The notes below the pieces were generated by a model. That model saw only the letters and a program-made list of their open reading frames with translations. It was not told where the DNA came from and searched no databases. 5,411 nucleotides of DNA, from contig JAFCFG010000077.1 of assembly GCA_017608725.1 (NCBI GenBank), positions 1-5,411 on the forward strand. The letters run 5' to 3'. Within the stretch, counting starts at the first letter, position 1; each line of letters starts with the position of its first letter. The position numbers and the translations under genes were made by a program. The DNA comes from Candidatus Iainarchaeum sp. GTDB taxonomy: Archaea > Iainarchaeota > Iainarchaeia > Iainarchaeales > GCA-2688035. Positions 1 to 5,262 of the stretch are shown here, in pieces.

Positions 1-598
1 TTCCCTTGAGCTTTTCCAGTGGCTCTTGAATCTGTATTTTCTGGAAGTCAATAAATGTTGACTGCTCAGCCTGCAGTTCAAAGTCCCGGTGCTTGCACTC
101 GCAGAAATTCGGCATCCTTATTTCCTGGTTTTGCTGCTCTATTCTGTAAATGTTGCCGCATCTTCTGCATCGCCAGACAGCTGTTTTGAGTTTTGGCAGG
201 ACATCTGTTATCTGCCTTACAACACCTTCGATTGCAATTAGCTTTCCTAAATCCTCTGAGCCAATGTCTTTAATCAGCTTTTCCCTATCCTTTGGCAGGT
301 TAAAGAATCTGACGTGTGGTTTGAATTCCTTTATCTCCAAAGCAGGGATGTCTATTCTTTCAATGGCAGTTTCAGCCGCTTCAAGCAAATAATCAGGGCT
401 TTCAATCAGCTCGTCTGCCAGTTGGTAATCAAATTGTTGCAGTAAACCAAAGTCAACTTCAATGCTTCTCTTTTCAGGATATGATTCAACCAGCCTTTCA
501 ATTTCTTTCTTGTACTGGCTTTCGAAGAATATGAGGAATTTTTCTATAAATGGGTTTTCGCTTTCGCTTCTTTCCACTGTTTCCTGTTCTATAGCCAT
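1..598 (-). CDS. mcm: MCM replicative DNA helicase, N-terminal part (runs off left edge)
   Basis: Minichromosome maintenance helicase, the hexameric ATP-driven motor that unwinds DNA at archaeal replication forks. Reading the minus strand from the ATG at 598-596 gives 199 codons open to the window edge. What is visible is the DNA-binding N-terminal domain. An acidic helical region (about residues 1-110) is followed by the OB-fold with 'IAIEGVVRQITDVLP' (121-135). Next comes a C4 zinc ribbon, C144-x2-C147 and C166-x-C168, and then 'FIDFQKIQIQEPLEKLKG' (182-199), the usual exit from the OB-fold. The AAA+ ATPase with Walker A/B and the C-terminal winged helix must lie left of the window, since archaeal MCMs are usually about 650-700 aa. 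A weak purine-rich site (GGGAAG) sits 8 nt upstream of the ATG. The frame stays open upstream through TTG and GTG codons, so a start a few codons earlier is possible. The gene is divergent from metG. Confidence 0.92.
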   Translation of the reverse strand, partial: MAIEQETVERSESENPFIEKFLIFFESQYKKEIERLVESYPEKRSIEVDFGLLQQFDYQLADELIESPDYLLEAAETAIERIDIPALEIKEFKPHVRFFNLPKDREKLIKDIGSEDLGKLIAIEGVVRQITDVLPKLKTAVWRCRRCGNIYRIEQQNQEIRMPNFCECKHRDFELQAEQSTFIDFQKIQIQEPLEKLKG

Positions 599-606
599 TT
601 GCAACA

Positions 607-647
607 CTTCCCTGTTAAATAATTTTTTCTTTCTTGGCTTTTTAAAT
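607..647 (-). promoter_or_regulatory. Candidate mcm promoter (TATA-like box) and weak ribosome site
   Basis: On the minus strand an ATTTAAAAA box lies at 647-639, about 41-49 nt upstream of the mcm ATG. If it works as an archaeal TATA box, transcription would start near 615-620. That would leave a leader of about 20 nt holding the weak GGGAAG site (612-607). Short AT-rich boxes are common by chance here, so this is position-based inference only. Confidence 0.35.
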
Positions 648-700
648 GGCAACCAAAGAGAGTACTGTTCCGCTGCTTTCCCCCTAATGCGGCAGTTCCC

Positions 701-723
701 CCATTTTGCCATTTTTGCCATTT
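701..723. repeat. Short tandem repeat, about three units of CCATTTT(T)G
   Basis: Three successive units (CCATTTTG, CCATTTTTG, CCATTT) lie end to end about 100-125 bp upstream of the mcm start. The units differ by one T, and the last one is partial. This may be a slipped-strand microrepeat or a set of short protein-binding sites; the sequence does not decide between them. Confidence 0.5.
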
Positions 724-843
724 GTGGGTGCTGGGAGCAAAAGGCCGGGAGTTAAGAATTGGTGTCGGGGCAGTTGGATTTTTTTCCTTTATTTATTAGT
801 GCCCTGAAATTAATATTCTTTTAGGGTTTGGAATTCAAACTGA

Positions 844-866
844 AAGAATTTTTAAGTGGAATTCTT
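844..866. repeat. 7-bp AT-rich inverted repeat, possible operator
   Basis: AAGAATT (844-850) and AATTCTT (860-866) are perfect reverse complements separated by 9 nt. The layout and arm sequence closely resemble the inverted repeat at 3918-3940 in the other divergent promoter region of this window. It could be a dimeric-regulator site or a chance palindrome in AT-rich DNA. Confidence 0.3.
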
Positions 867-946
867 CCCTGCAATTTCTTTTCCAAAAGCAATTCAAATC
901 CTTGGCCTTAAAGCAGGCAAATAAGCCAAAAAAAAGCACGAAGAAA

Positions 947-1017
947 GAAATAAAAGGCTTTGAATGGAGATAATTATTTGATTTATGGAAAAAATCACTG
1001 TAATTTGTGGGAGGTGA
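947..1017 (+). promoter_or_regulatory. metG leader: candidate TATA box and strong Shine-Dalgarno site
   Basis: GGAGGTGA at 1010-1017, 8 nt before the ATG at 1026, is an almost ideal archaeal ribosome-binding site and fixes the metG start. Two possible TATA boxes are AAATAAAAGG (947-956) and TAATTATTT (971-979). The first would give a leader of about 45-50 nt that includes the small inverted repeat TGATTT (979-984)/AAATCA (992-997). The second would give a short leader of about 25 nt. The ribosome site is well supported; the choice of TATA box is not. Confidence 0.6.
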
Positions 1018-1025
1018 AGCGGCTT

Positions 1026-2540
1026 ATGGCAGAGAAGTTTTATATTACTACGGCAATAGATTACCCAAGTGGAAAACCGCACATGGGTCATGCTTATGAG
1101 AAAATTACTGCTGATTGCATTGCAAGGTGGCACAGGCTATTGGGCGAAGAAGTCTTTTTCCTAACTGGAACAGACGAGCATGGGAGTAAGATTCAAAAAA
1201 AGGCAAAGGAAGCAGGAAAAGAGCCGAAGAAGTTTGTTGATGAGATGGTTGTTTTCTTCAAGGAACTGTGCAAAAGGCTTAATACCTCGCATGACAGGTT
1301 CATCAGAACAACTGATTCCGACCATGTAAAGGTCAGCCAGGGGATTTTCAAAAAAATCCACGACAAGGGGGAGATTTATCTTGGAAAGTACAGCGGGTGG
1401 TATTGTTCGGAATGCGAAACCTTTTACACTGAAAGGGATTTGAAGGAAGGAAATTGCCCGACCCATGGGAAGAAGGCAGAGTGGATCAGTGAAGAGAGCT
1501 ATTTCTTCAAAATGGGCGCTTACACCCAAAAGGTCCTGGATTACTTGCAGAAGAACCCTTCCTCCGTTCTCCCTGCCGGGAAGAGAATGGAAATAATCAA
1601 CAGGGTAAAAGAGGGCTTGAATGATTTGAGTGTTAGCAGGGTAAATGTTCCCTGGGGCATTCCAGTTCCAATTGATGAAAAGCATACTCAATACGTTTGG
1701 ATGGATGCGTTAATCAACTATGTTTCGGGTGTTGGCGCCTTTCCGCCAGAGAGTAAGGGCAGGTTGAGGAAATTCTGGCCTGCTGATGTCCACCTCATTG
1801 GAAAGGACATTCTCTGGCACCACAGCGCCATATGGTTTTCAATCCTGATGGCAGCAGATATGCCCCTGCCAAAAACTGTTTTTGTTCACGGCTTCATCAA
1901 CACCGAGGCGGGTGAGAAAATGAGCAAAAGCAGGGGAACGGTGATTGACCCAATTGAACTTGTTGACAGGTATGGTGCAGACCCCCTGCGTTACTTCCTG
2001 CTAAGAGAAATTCCCTTTGGCCAGGACGGCAATTTCAGCGAGGAATCCCTGAAGGAAAGGCTGAACAACGAGCTTGCAAACGAGTTGGGCAATTTGGTGA
2101 ACAGGACAATTGTAATGATTGAGAAATATTCTGGGGGAAAGATTCCAAAGGGCAGTGTTGACAAGGCCTTGCAGAAGAAACTCAAATTGGACAAGATTGG
2201 GAAGATGATGCTCAAGCTTGAACTGCACCATGCCCTGAGGGAAATATTTTCATTCATCGCAGCATGCAACCAGTTCATCAACAGGAAAGAGCCTTGGAGC
2301 CTTTTTCAAAAAAAGGCCCGCGAAGAATGTAAAAAGGAACTGGACAGTGTTCTTTATTCCCTGGCTGATTCAATTAGAATAATCTCAATTCTCCTCTCGC
2401 CGTTCATTCCGGAAACAAGCGAGAAAATAAACAAGCAATTGGGTGTAAAACCAGGTCTTTTGCGTGGCTGCAGATTTGGTCTGCTGAAACCCGGAACAAA
2501 GGTAAAGAAAAAGGAAATATTGTTCAAGAAGATCGGATGA
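1026..2540 (+). CDS. metG: Methionyl-tRNA synthetase, short bacterial-type form
   Basis: Cytoplasmic class I aminoacyl-tRNA synthetase that joins methionine to tRNA-Met using ATP, supplying both initiation and elongation. The product is 504 aa and looks complete. The HIGH motif is HMGH (residues 19-22), followed by TGTDEHG (47-53). A single zinc knuckle is inserted in the catalytic domain: C127-x2-C130 and C144-x2-H147. YVWMDAL is at 223-229 and the KMSKS loop at 298-302. The helical anticodon-binding domain follows, with the typical KEPW (421-424). The protein ends in the family's usual tail, here EILFKKIG. There is no C-terminal tRNA-binding (tRBD) extension. One knuckle and about 500 aa match the Thermus/Bacillus-like bacterial group rather than the longer two-knuckle archaeal form. 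The frame extends upstream to a TTG at 960, but the strong ribosome site before 1026 and the family's N-terminus support this ATG. The stop codon lies in a 30-bp repeat. Confidence 0.96.
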   Translation: MAEKFYITTAIDYPSGKPHMGHAYEKITADCIARWHRLLGEEVFFLTGTDEHGSKIQKKAKEAGKEPKKFVDEMVVFFKELCKRLNTSHDRFIRTTDSDHVKVSQGIFKKIHDKGEIYLGKYSGWYCSECETFYTERDLKEGNCPTHGKKAEWISEESYFFKMGAYTQKVLDYLQKNPSSVLPAGKRMEIINRVKEGLNDLSVSRVNVPWGIPVPIDEKHTQYVWMDALINYVSGVGAFPPESKGRLRKFWPADVHLIGKDILWHHSAIWFSILMAADMPLPKTVFVHGFINTEAGEKMSKSRGTVIDPIELVDRYGADPLRYFLLREIPFGQDGNFSEESLKERLNNELANELGNLVNRTIVMIEKYSGGKIPKGSVDKALQKKLKLDKIGKMMLKLELHHALREIFSFIAACNQFINRKEPWSLFQKKAREECKKELDSVLYSLADSIRIISILLSPFIPETSEKINKQLGVKPGLLRGCRFGLLKPGTKVKKKEILFKKIG

Positions 2541-2639
2541 CTGGGGGCTTGTTTCACTGCTTTCTGTACCATTTTTCACATTGTTTGTGGTTTCCAACAA
2601 ACCAGATTGAAAGGAAATATTGTTCAAGAAGATCGGATG
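2510..2639. repeat. Perfect 30-bp direct repeat, copies 100 bp apart, around the metG stop
   Basis: The 30 bases at 2510-2539 recur without change at 2610-2639. Copy 1 encodes the last residues of MetG and the first two bases of its TGA stop (2538-2540). Copy 2 reads TGG at the same place and stops directly against the TAG stop codon of the convergent HIT gene (2643-2641). The 70 bp between the copies have no gene. The pair could be a local duplication, a small insertion flanked by a duplicated site, or an assembly error, since the offset is exactly 100 bp. Confidence 0.9.
2572..2602 (+). terminator. Possible weak terminator after metG
   Basis: Downstream of the metG stop a run of five T (2572-2576) is followed by a small stem, GTTTGT (2583-2588) pairing with ACAAAC (2597-2602) around an 8-nt loop. 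Archaeal termination often relies on T runs alone, so the T run is the more relevant part. Both signals are weak. Confidence 0.22.
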
Positions 2640-2640
2640 G

Positions 2641-3057
2641 CTATTTCATTTTCCCCTTAACCAGCTCAGCGTATTGCTTTAATTCCCCCTGTTCTGCCTT
2701 GCCCTGCTCCCACTCAAAATTCAGCCTGTCATCCCCCTTTCTCGGGATTATGTGGAAGTGCAAGTGGGGAATAACCTGCCCAGCGGCCTTTTGGTTTGAC
2801 TGTATGACATTGAAGCCGGTTGCATCAGTTGTTGACATTATTGCAGCAGCAACTTTTTGAACTATCGCCATTACCTCCTTCAATTCCCCGGCTGGTATAT
2901 CCAAAAGCGTGTGATAGTGCTTTTTGGGAATGACAAGTGCATGCCCCCTGGAGGCAGGCATTATATCCAAAAAGCTCAGGACATTTTCATCCTCGTAGAG
3001 CGTTGTATTGGGAATCTCCCCCTTAACAATTTTGCAGAAAATACATTCACCGCCCAT
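2641..3057 (-). CDS. HIT-family (HinT-like) nucleotide hydrolase/transferase
   Basis: Member of the histidine-triad family, small cytoplasmic homodimers that hydrolyse nucleoside phosphoramidates or related adenylated compounds through a nucleotidyl-histidine intermediate. The 138-aa product has the signature H98-L-H100-F-H102 followed by IIPR. The upstream 'SRGHALVIPKKH' (36-47) and N-terminal 'IFCKI' segments are typical of the HinT branch. C5-x2-C8, H49 and H98 match the set that binds structural zinc in some HinT proteins. The length is normal. The ATG at 3057-3055 is preceded at 6 nt by AGGAGAGG (3071-3064), a good ribosome site. The gene lies 42 bp downstream of uppP on the same strand and could be co-transcribed, but the gap also offers a TATA-like box. 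It ends one base from a 30-bp repeat shared with the end of metG. The physiological substrate cannot be inferred. Confidence 0.93.
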   Translation of the reverse strand: MGGECIFCKIVKGEIPNTTLYEDENVLSFLDIMPASRGHALVIPKKHYHTLLDIPAGELKEVMAIVQKVAAAIMSTTDATGFNVIQSNQKAAGQVIPHLHFHIIPRKGDDRLNFEWEQGKAEQGELKQYAELVKGKMK

Positions 3058-3063
3058 TGTAAT

Positions 3064-3104
3064 CCTCTCCTTAACAACTTTTTTTCGTTAAAAATTCTTT
3101 TAAA
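3064..3104 (-). promoter_or_regulatory. HIT gene ribosome site and candidate promoter
   Basis: On the minus strand TTTAAAAG (3104-3097), overlapping the last codons of uppP, could serve as a TATA box. It would place transcription start about 15-20 nt before the HIT ATG, just ahead of the clear AGGAGAGG ribosome site (3071-3064). The same gap also has a T5 run on the minus strand that could end the uppP transcript. The HIT gene may therefore be expressed separately from uppP. Confidence 0.4.
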
Positions 3105-3846
3105 CAAAAGCCAGGGCAAGGTATAGCAGCCCAAAGCCAATACAGAACCAGCCAAACTCCACTTTTCTCACAGTCCTGAGCAAAACATCAATTGAGGCAT
3201 AGCCAGCCAGTCCCGCAATTGCTATTGCAACCAAAGCAATCGGTTGAAGGCTCACTTTCTCAAAAAGGCCAAAGGCTATTTCAGCCAAAAGGACAGAGGG
3301 AATGCTCAGAATAAACGAAAGCCTGAATGCTTCTTCTGGGCTGAAACCCTGCAGCAGCAAAGCACTGCTTGTTACCCCGCTTCTGCTTATTCCCGGTATA
3401 ACGGAAAAGCCCTGGGCCAACCCAACTATAAAGCCGCTTTTCTTCTCACCTGTCCTTTTCCCTGCTTTTCCCCTGAATTGTATTGCTCCAGTGAAAATAA
3501 GTGCGATTGCAATCAGCACCATTATTGGAAAAGGGCTGTTCAGCATGCTTTTGAGCAGGAAGTATCCTGGCAGCACTGTTATTGCCGAACCAACAAGGCC
3601 AAGCAAAACAAATTCAAGCAGTTTCCTGTTTTCCGGCTTTAAAATACTGGCAAGCTCTTTTCGAAAATAAACAGCTGCAGCTGTAAGGGTTCCAGCATGC
3701 AGGAAAATAGCGTATTTGAATGCCTCTTCTGCTGAAATGGAGAAAATGTTCAGGGCTGCTGCCATCACCTGGCCCTGGCTGCTTATTGGCAGCCATTCTG
3801 CAACACCCTGCAGTAAACCAAGCAGTACTGCTTGAACGAGGTCCAT
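3100..3846 (-). CDS. uppP: UppP/BacA-type polyprenyl-diphosphate phosphatase
   Basis: Integral membrane phosphatase that removes a phosphate from long-chain polyprenyl diphosphate (undecaprenyl in bacteria) to recycle the lipid carrier for cell-surface glycan assembly. In an archaeon it would presumably serve the lipid carrier for N-glycosylation or other surface glycans. The 248-aa product is hydrophobic throughout, with about seven or eight membrane segments. It has both catalytic signatures: Q13-G-V-A-E17-W-L-P-I-S-S (QxxxE plus PISS, residues 13-23) and P151-G-I-S-R155-S-G. H50 lies in 'FLHAGT', another conserved spot. I chose the ATG at 3846 rather than the in-frame ATG at 3912. The family's N-terminus begins about here, and a TATA-like box 25-31 nt upstream predicts a leaderless message starting at this codon. 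There is no Shine-Dalgarno site in front of it. The gene is upstream of the HIT gene on the same strand and divergent from metX. Confidence 0.93.
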   Translation of the reverse strand: MDLVQAVLLGLLQGVAEWLPISSQGQVMAAALNIFSISAEEAFKYAIFLHAGTLTAAAVYFRKELASILKPENRKLLEFVLLGLVGSAITVLPGYFLLKSMLNSPFPIMVLIAIALIFTGAIQFRGKAGKRTGEKKSGFIVGLAQGFSVIPGISRSGVTSSALLLQGFSPEEAFRLSFILSIPSVLLAEIAFGLFEKVSLQPIALVAIAIAGLAGYASIDVLLRTVRKVEFGWFCIGFGLLYLALAFV

Positions 3847-3870
3847 AAAATTAAAGGGAGAGGAAAATGA

Positions 3871-3877
3871 ATTTAAA
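3871..3877 (-). promoter_or_regulatory. Candidate TATA box for a leaderless uppP transcript
   Basis: On the minus strand TTTAAAT at 3877-3871 lies 25-31 nt from the uppP ATG, the usual distance from an archaeal TATA box to the transcription start. Together with the lack of a ribosome site this suggests that the message begins at or next to the ATG. The placement is an inference, but it agrees with the protein-based start. Confidence 0.5.
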
Positions 3878-3917
3878 GCCACCCCGATTTTGGCCAAAAA
3901 CCCCCTATTCACATAGG

Positions 3918-3949
3918 AATAATTCTTTCAGATAATTATTTATTATAGG
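3918..3949 (+). promoter_or_regulatory. metX promoter region with 7-bp inverted repeat
   Basis: AATAATT (3918-3924) and AATTATT (3934-3940) form a perfect inverted repeat with a 9-nt spacer. The AT-rich block from 3932 to 3946 is the most likely metX TATA region, which would put transcription start near 3962-3970. An 8-bp direct repeat, ATAGGAAT, also flanks the block (3913-3920 and 3945-3952). The inverted repeat overlaps the presumed TATA box and could be a repressor site, but short palindromes are common in such AT-rich DNA. Confidence 0.35.
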
Positions 3950-3978
3950 AATACGGGAATTCTTACAGTGAACTTATT

Positions 3979-5124
3979 TTGACCTTGGGGACTATTGGCG
4001 ATACCATTGATGCCGCTTCGGAAATACCCAATGTGCAAACCGCTGTTTTAAGCAAGGACCTCAGTTTTCAATTAGAGAGTGGAAGGCGCTTCGGGCCAAT
4101 CGAAGTAGCCTACAAGACATTTGGAGAGCTTAACAGGGATAAGAGCAACGCTGTTTTTGTTTTTCCCACACTTACTGCAACCCCCCAGGTTGCATCTGAA
4201 ACTGTTGGCGGCAAGGTTTTTCCGGGCTGGTGGCAGAACATGGTTGGAAAAGGCAAGGCAATTGACACTGAAAAGTTCTTTGTAATCTGCGCTGACCACT
4301 TTGGCGGCTGCTATGGCAGCACTGGCCCAAGTTCCAAGAATCCCGATAACGGCCATGAATTTGGGTTGAATTTTCCGGGATTTTTTATTAGGGATATGGT
4401 AAACGTATCCCTGCTTTTTCTCAAACACCTTGGCATATGGAAATTGCACGCTGTTGTTGGTGCAAGCATTGGCGGCCTGCTTGCCTTGGAATTGGTTGCT
4501 TTGAAAAAAAACCTGGCAAAAAATGCTTTGATTTTGGGTGCTTCGCACAAGGTTTCTGCCACCTATCTGGCTTTGAACTATATTGCAAGGCAGGCCATAA
4601 TGCTGGACCCGCAGTGGAACAACGGAAATTACTACGGCAGGGGCTTTCCAGAGAAGGGCCTTTCCATTGCAAGGCAGATTGGCCACATAAGCTACTTGAA
4701 CCATCTTTTGCTTGAAAGCAAATTTGGGAGAGCACCAGTTAATGAAAAATTCAGAAACCATGTAAGCCTTGATACCCAGTACCGGATTGAAAGCTATTTG
4801 GATTACCAGGGCAAAAAATTTTGCAAGCGCTTTGACCCGAACAGCTACATCTACCTTTCGAAGGCAATAGATACATTTGATTTACTAAGGGAATTCGGCA
4901 GTATAAAGAACGCATTTAGGGGCACTGGAACAAAATTCACTTTTATTACAATCAGCTCAGACAACCTTTTCCTGCCTCAGGATAGCATGGAATTGCACAA
5001 AGAGCTTCTTGGATGCAATGTTAATTCCTCCTACAATGAGGTTAACTCACCCAAAGGGCACGATGGCCTTTTCCTGGAAACAGGTGAATTGGCCTCTTTG
5101 GTAAGGGATAGCTTAGGCAACTAA
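3979..5124 (+). CDS. metX: MetX-type homoserine O-acyltransferase (alpha/beta hydrolase fold)
   Basis: Cytoplasmic enzyme of the MetX family, which transfers an acyl group (usually acetyl from acetyl-CoA) to homoserine, the activation step before sulfur is added for methionine. The 381-aa frame fits the family length. Recognisable blocks are 'VAYKTFGELN' (43-52), 'CYGSTGPSS' (111-119), the nucleophile elbow G161-A-S163-I-G-G, the catalytic acid region 'SSDNLFLP' (D328) and the catalytic 'GHDG' (H361). It is divergent where most members read ALTG-x-SH: here 'TLTATPQV' (64-71). It also has GASIGG instead of GGSMGG, so the acyl donor or even the acceptor may differ. There is no ATG near the N-terminus. 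I take the TTG at 3979, with a weak AGTGA 7 nt upstream (3967-3971); a TTG at 3985 or a GTG at 4033 are alternatives. The truncated iron-permease gene begins 15 nt downstream, suggesting co-transcription. Confidence 0.85.
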   Translation: MTLGTIGDTIDAASEIPNVQTAVLSKDLSFQLESGRRFGPIEVAYKTFGELNRDKSNAVFVFPTLTATPQVASETVGGKVFPGWWQNMVGKGKAIDTEKFFVICADHFGGCYGSTGPSSKNPDNGHEFGLNFPGFFIRDMVNVSLLFLKHLGIWKLHAVVGASIGGLLALELVALKKNLAKNALILGASHKVSATYLALNYIARQAIMLDPQWNNGNYYGRGFPEKGLSIARQIGHISYLNHLLLESKFGRAPVNEKFRNHVSLDTQYRIESYLDYQGKKFCKRFDPNSYIYLSKAIDTFDLLREFGSIKNAFRGTGTKFTFITISSDNLFLPQDSMELHKELLGCNVNSSYNEVNSPKGHDGLFLETGELASLVRDSLGN

Positions 5125-5139
5125 AGCAGAGGCATTGCA

Positions 5140-5262
5140 ATGACTGCAACCTTTTTGATTGTTTTCAGGGAAGCGCTTGAGGCATTGCTTGTAATCGGCG
5201 CCATTCTTGCCTTTCTGCCGCATGACAGCGTTTTTAAGCTCTTCTCTCGCCCTTGCTGTTAG
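5140..5262 (+). pseudogene. FTR1-family iron permease, N-terminal fragment cut off by a repeat
   Basis: The 40-codon frame starts 'MTATFLIVFREALEALLVIG', the first membrane helix of FTR1/EfeU-type high-affinity iron permeases. R10-E11-A-L-E14 corresponds to the REXXE iron-binding motif. Family members are usually about 260-280 aa with seven helices. Here only the first helix and a short tail remain before a TAG at 5260-5262, exactly where a GC-rich hairpin repeat begins. The last residues (about 36-40) no longer look like the family. The ATG is 15 nt after the metX stop with AGAGG (5128-5132) 7 nt upstream, so the start looks genuine. The gene is either disrupted by repeat insertion or broken by an assembly join at the contig end. 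A full-length permease with a permissive insertion cannot be shown because the window ends. Confidence 0.7.

Larger units (their letters stand above)
599..1025. other. Divergent intergenic region between mcm and metG
   Basis: This 427-bp stretch has no convincing protein or RNA gene on either strand. I looked for tRNA-like arms and C/D-box motifs and saw none. It does hold a GC-richer patch at about 660-776 in otherwise AT-rich sequence, ending in a run of seven T (779-785) on the plus strand. Inside the patch a short tandem repeat of the type CCATTTTTG runs about three times from 701 to 723. A 7-bp inverted repeat lies at 844-866 and a 6-bp one at 979-997. It presumably carries the promoters of both divergent genes. 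A small RNA ending at the T run cannot be excluded. Confidence 0.6.

Noticed and set aside
150..755. Plus-strand open frames of 80 and 97 codons opposite mcm
   Set aside because: The minus strand reads as a continuous MCM N-terminal domain with OB-fold and zinc ribbon, so these are antisense shadows.
599..960. tRNA or C/D-box RNA gene between mcm and metG
   Set aside because: No T-arm consensus, no cloverleaf arms and no box C/box D pair could be found on either strand.
960..1025. Upstream TTG extension of metG by 22 codons
   Set aside because: The extra residues do not resemble the family. A near-perfect ribosome site sits 8 nt before the ATG at 1026, and the following residues match the normal MetRS N-terminus.
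1161..1691. 176-codon open frame antisense to metG
   Set aside because: Shadow of the clear MetRS coding frame; the translated sequence shows no family features.
2510..2639. CRISPR repeat pair
   Set aside because: There are only two copies, the 70-bp gap is too long for a spacer, one copy is the coding end of metG, and no cas gene is nearby.
3847..3912. Longer uppP beginning at the in-frame ATG at 3912
   Set aside because: The extra 22 residues are not like the family's start, and the TATA-like box lies inside this extension, pointing to a start at 3846.
4072..4761. 229-codon open frame antisense to metX
   Set aside because: It is a shadow of metX with no recognisable motifs, low-complexity composition and no ribosome site that I can see, whereas the plus strand has all MetX blocks.
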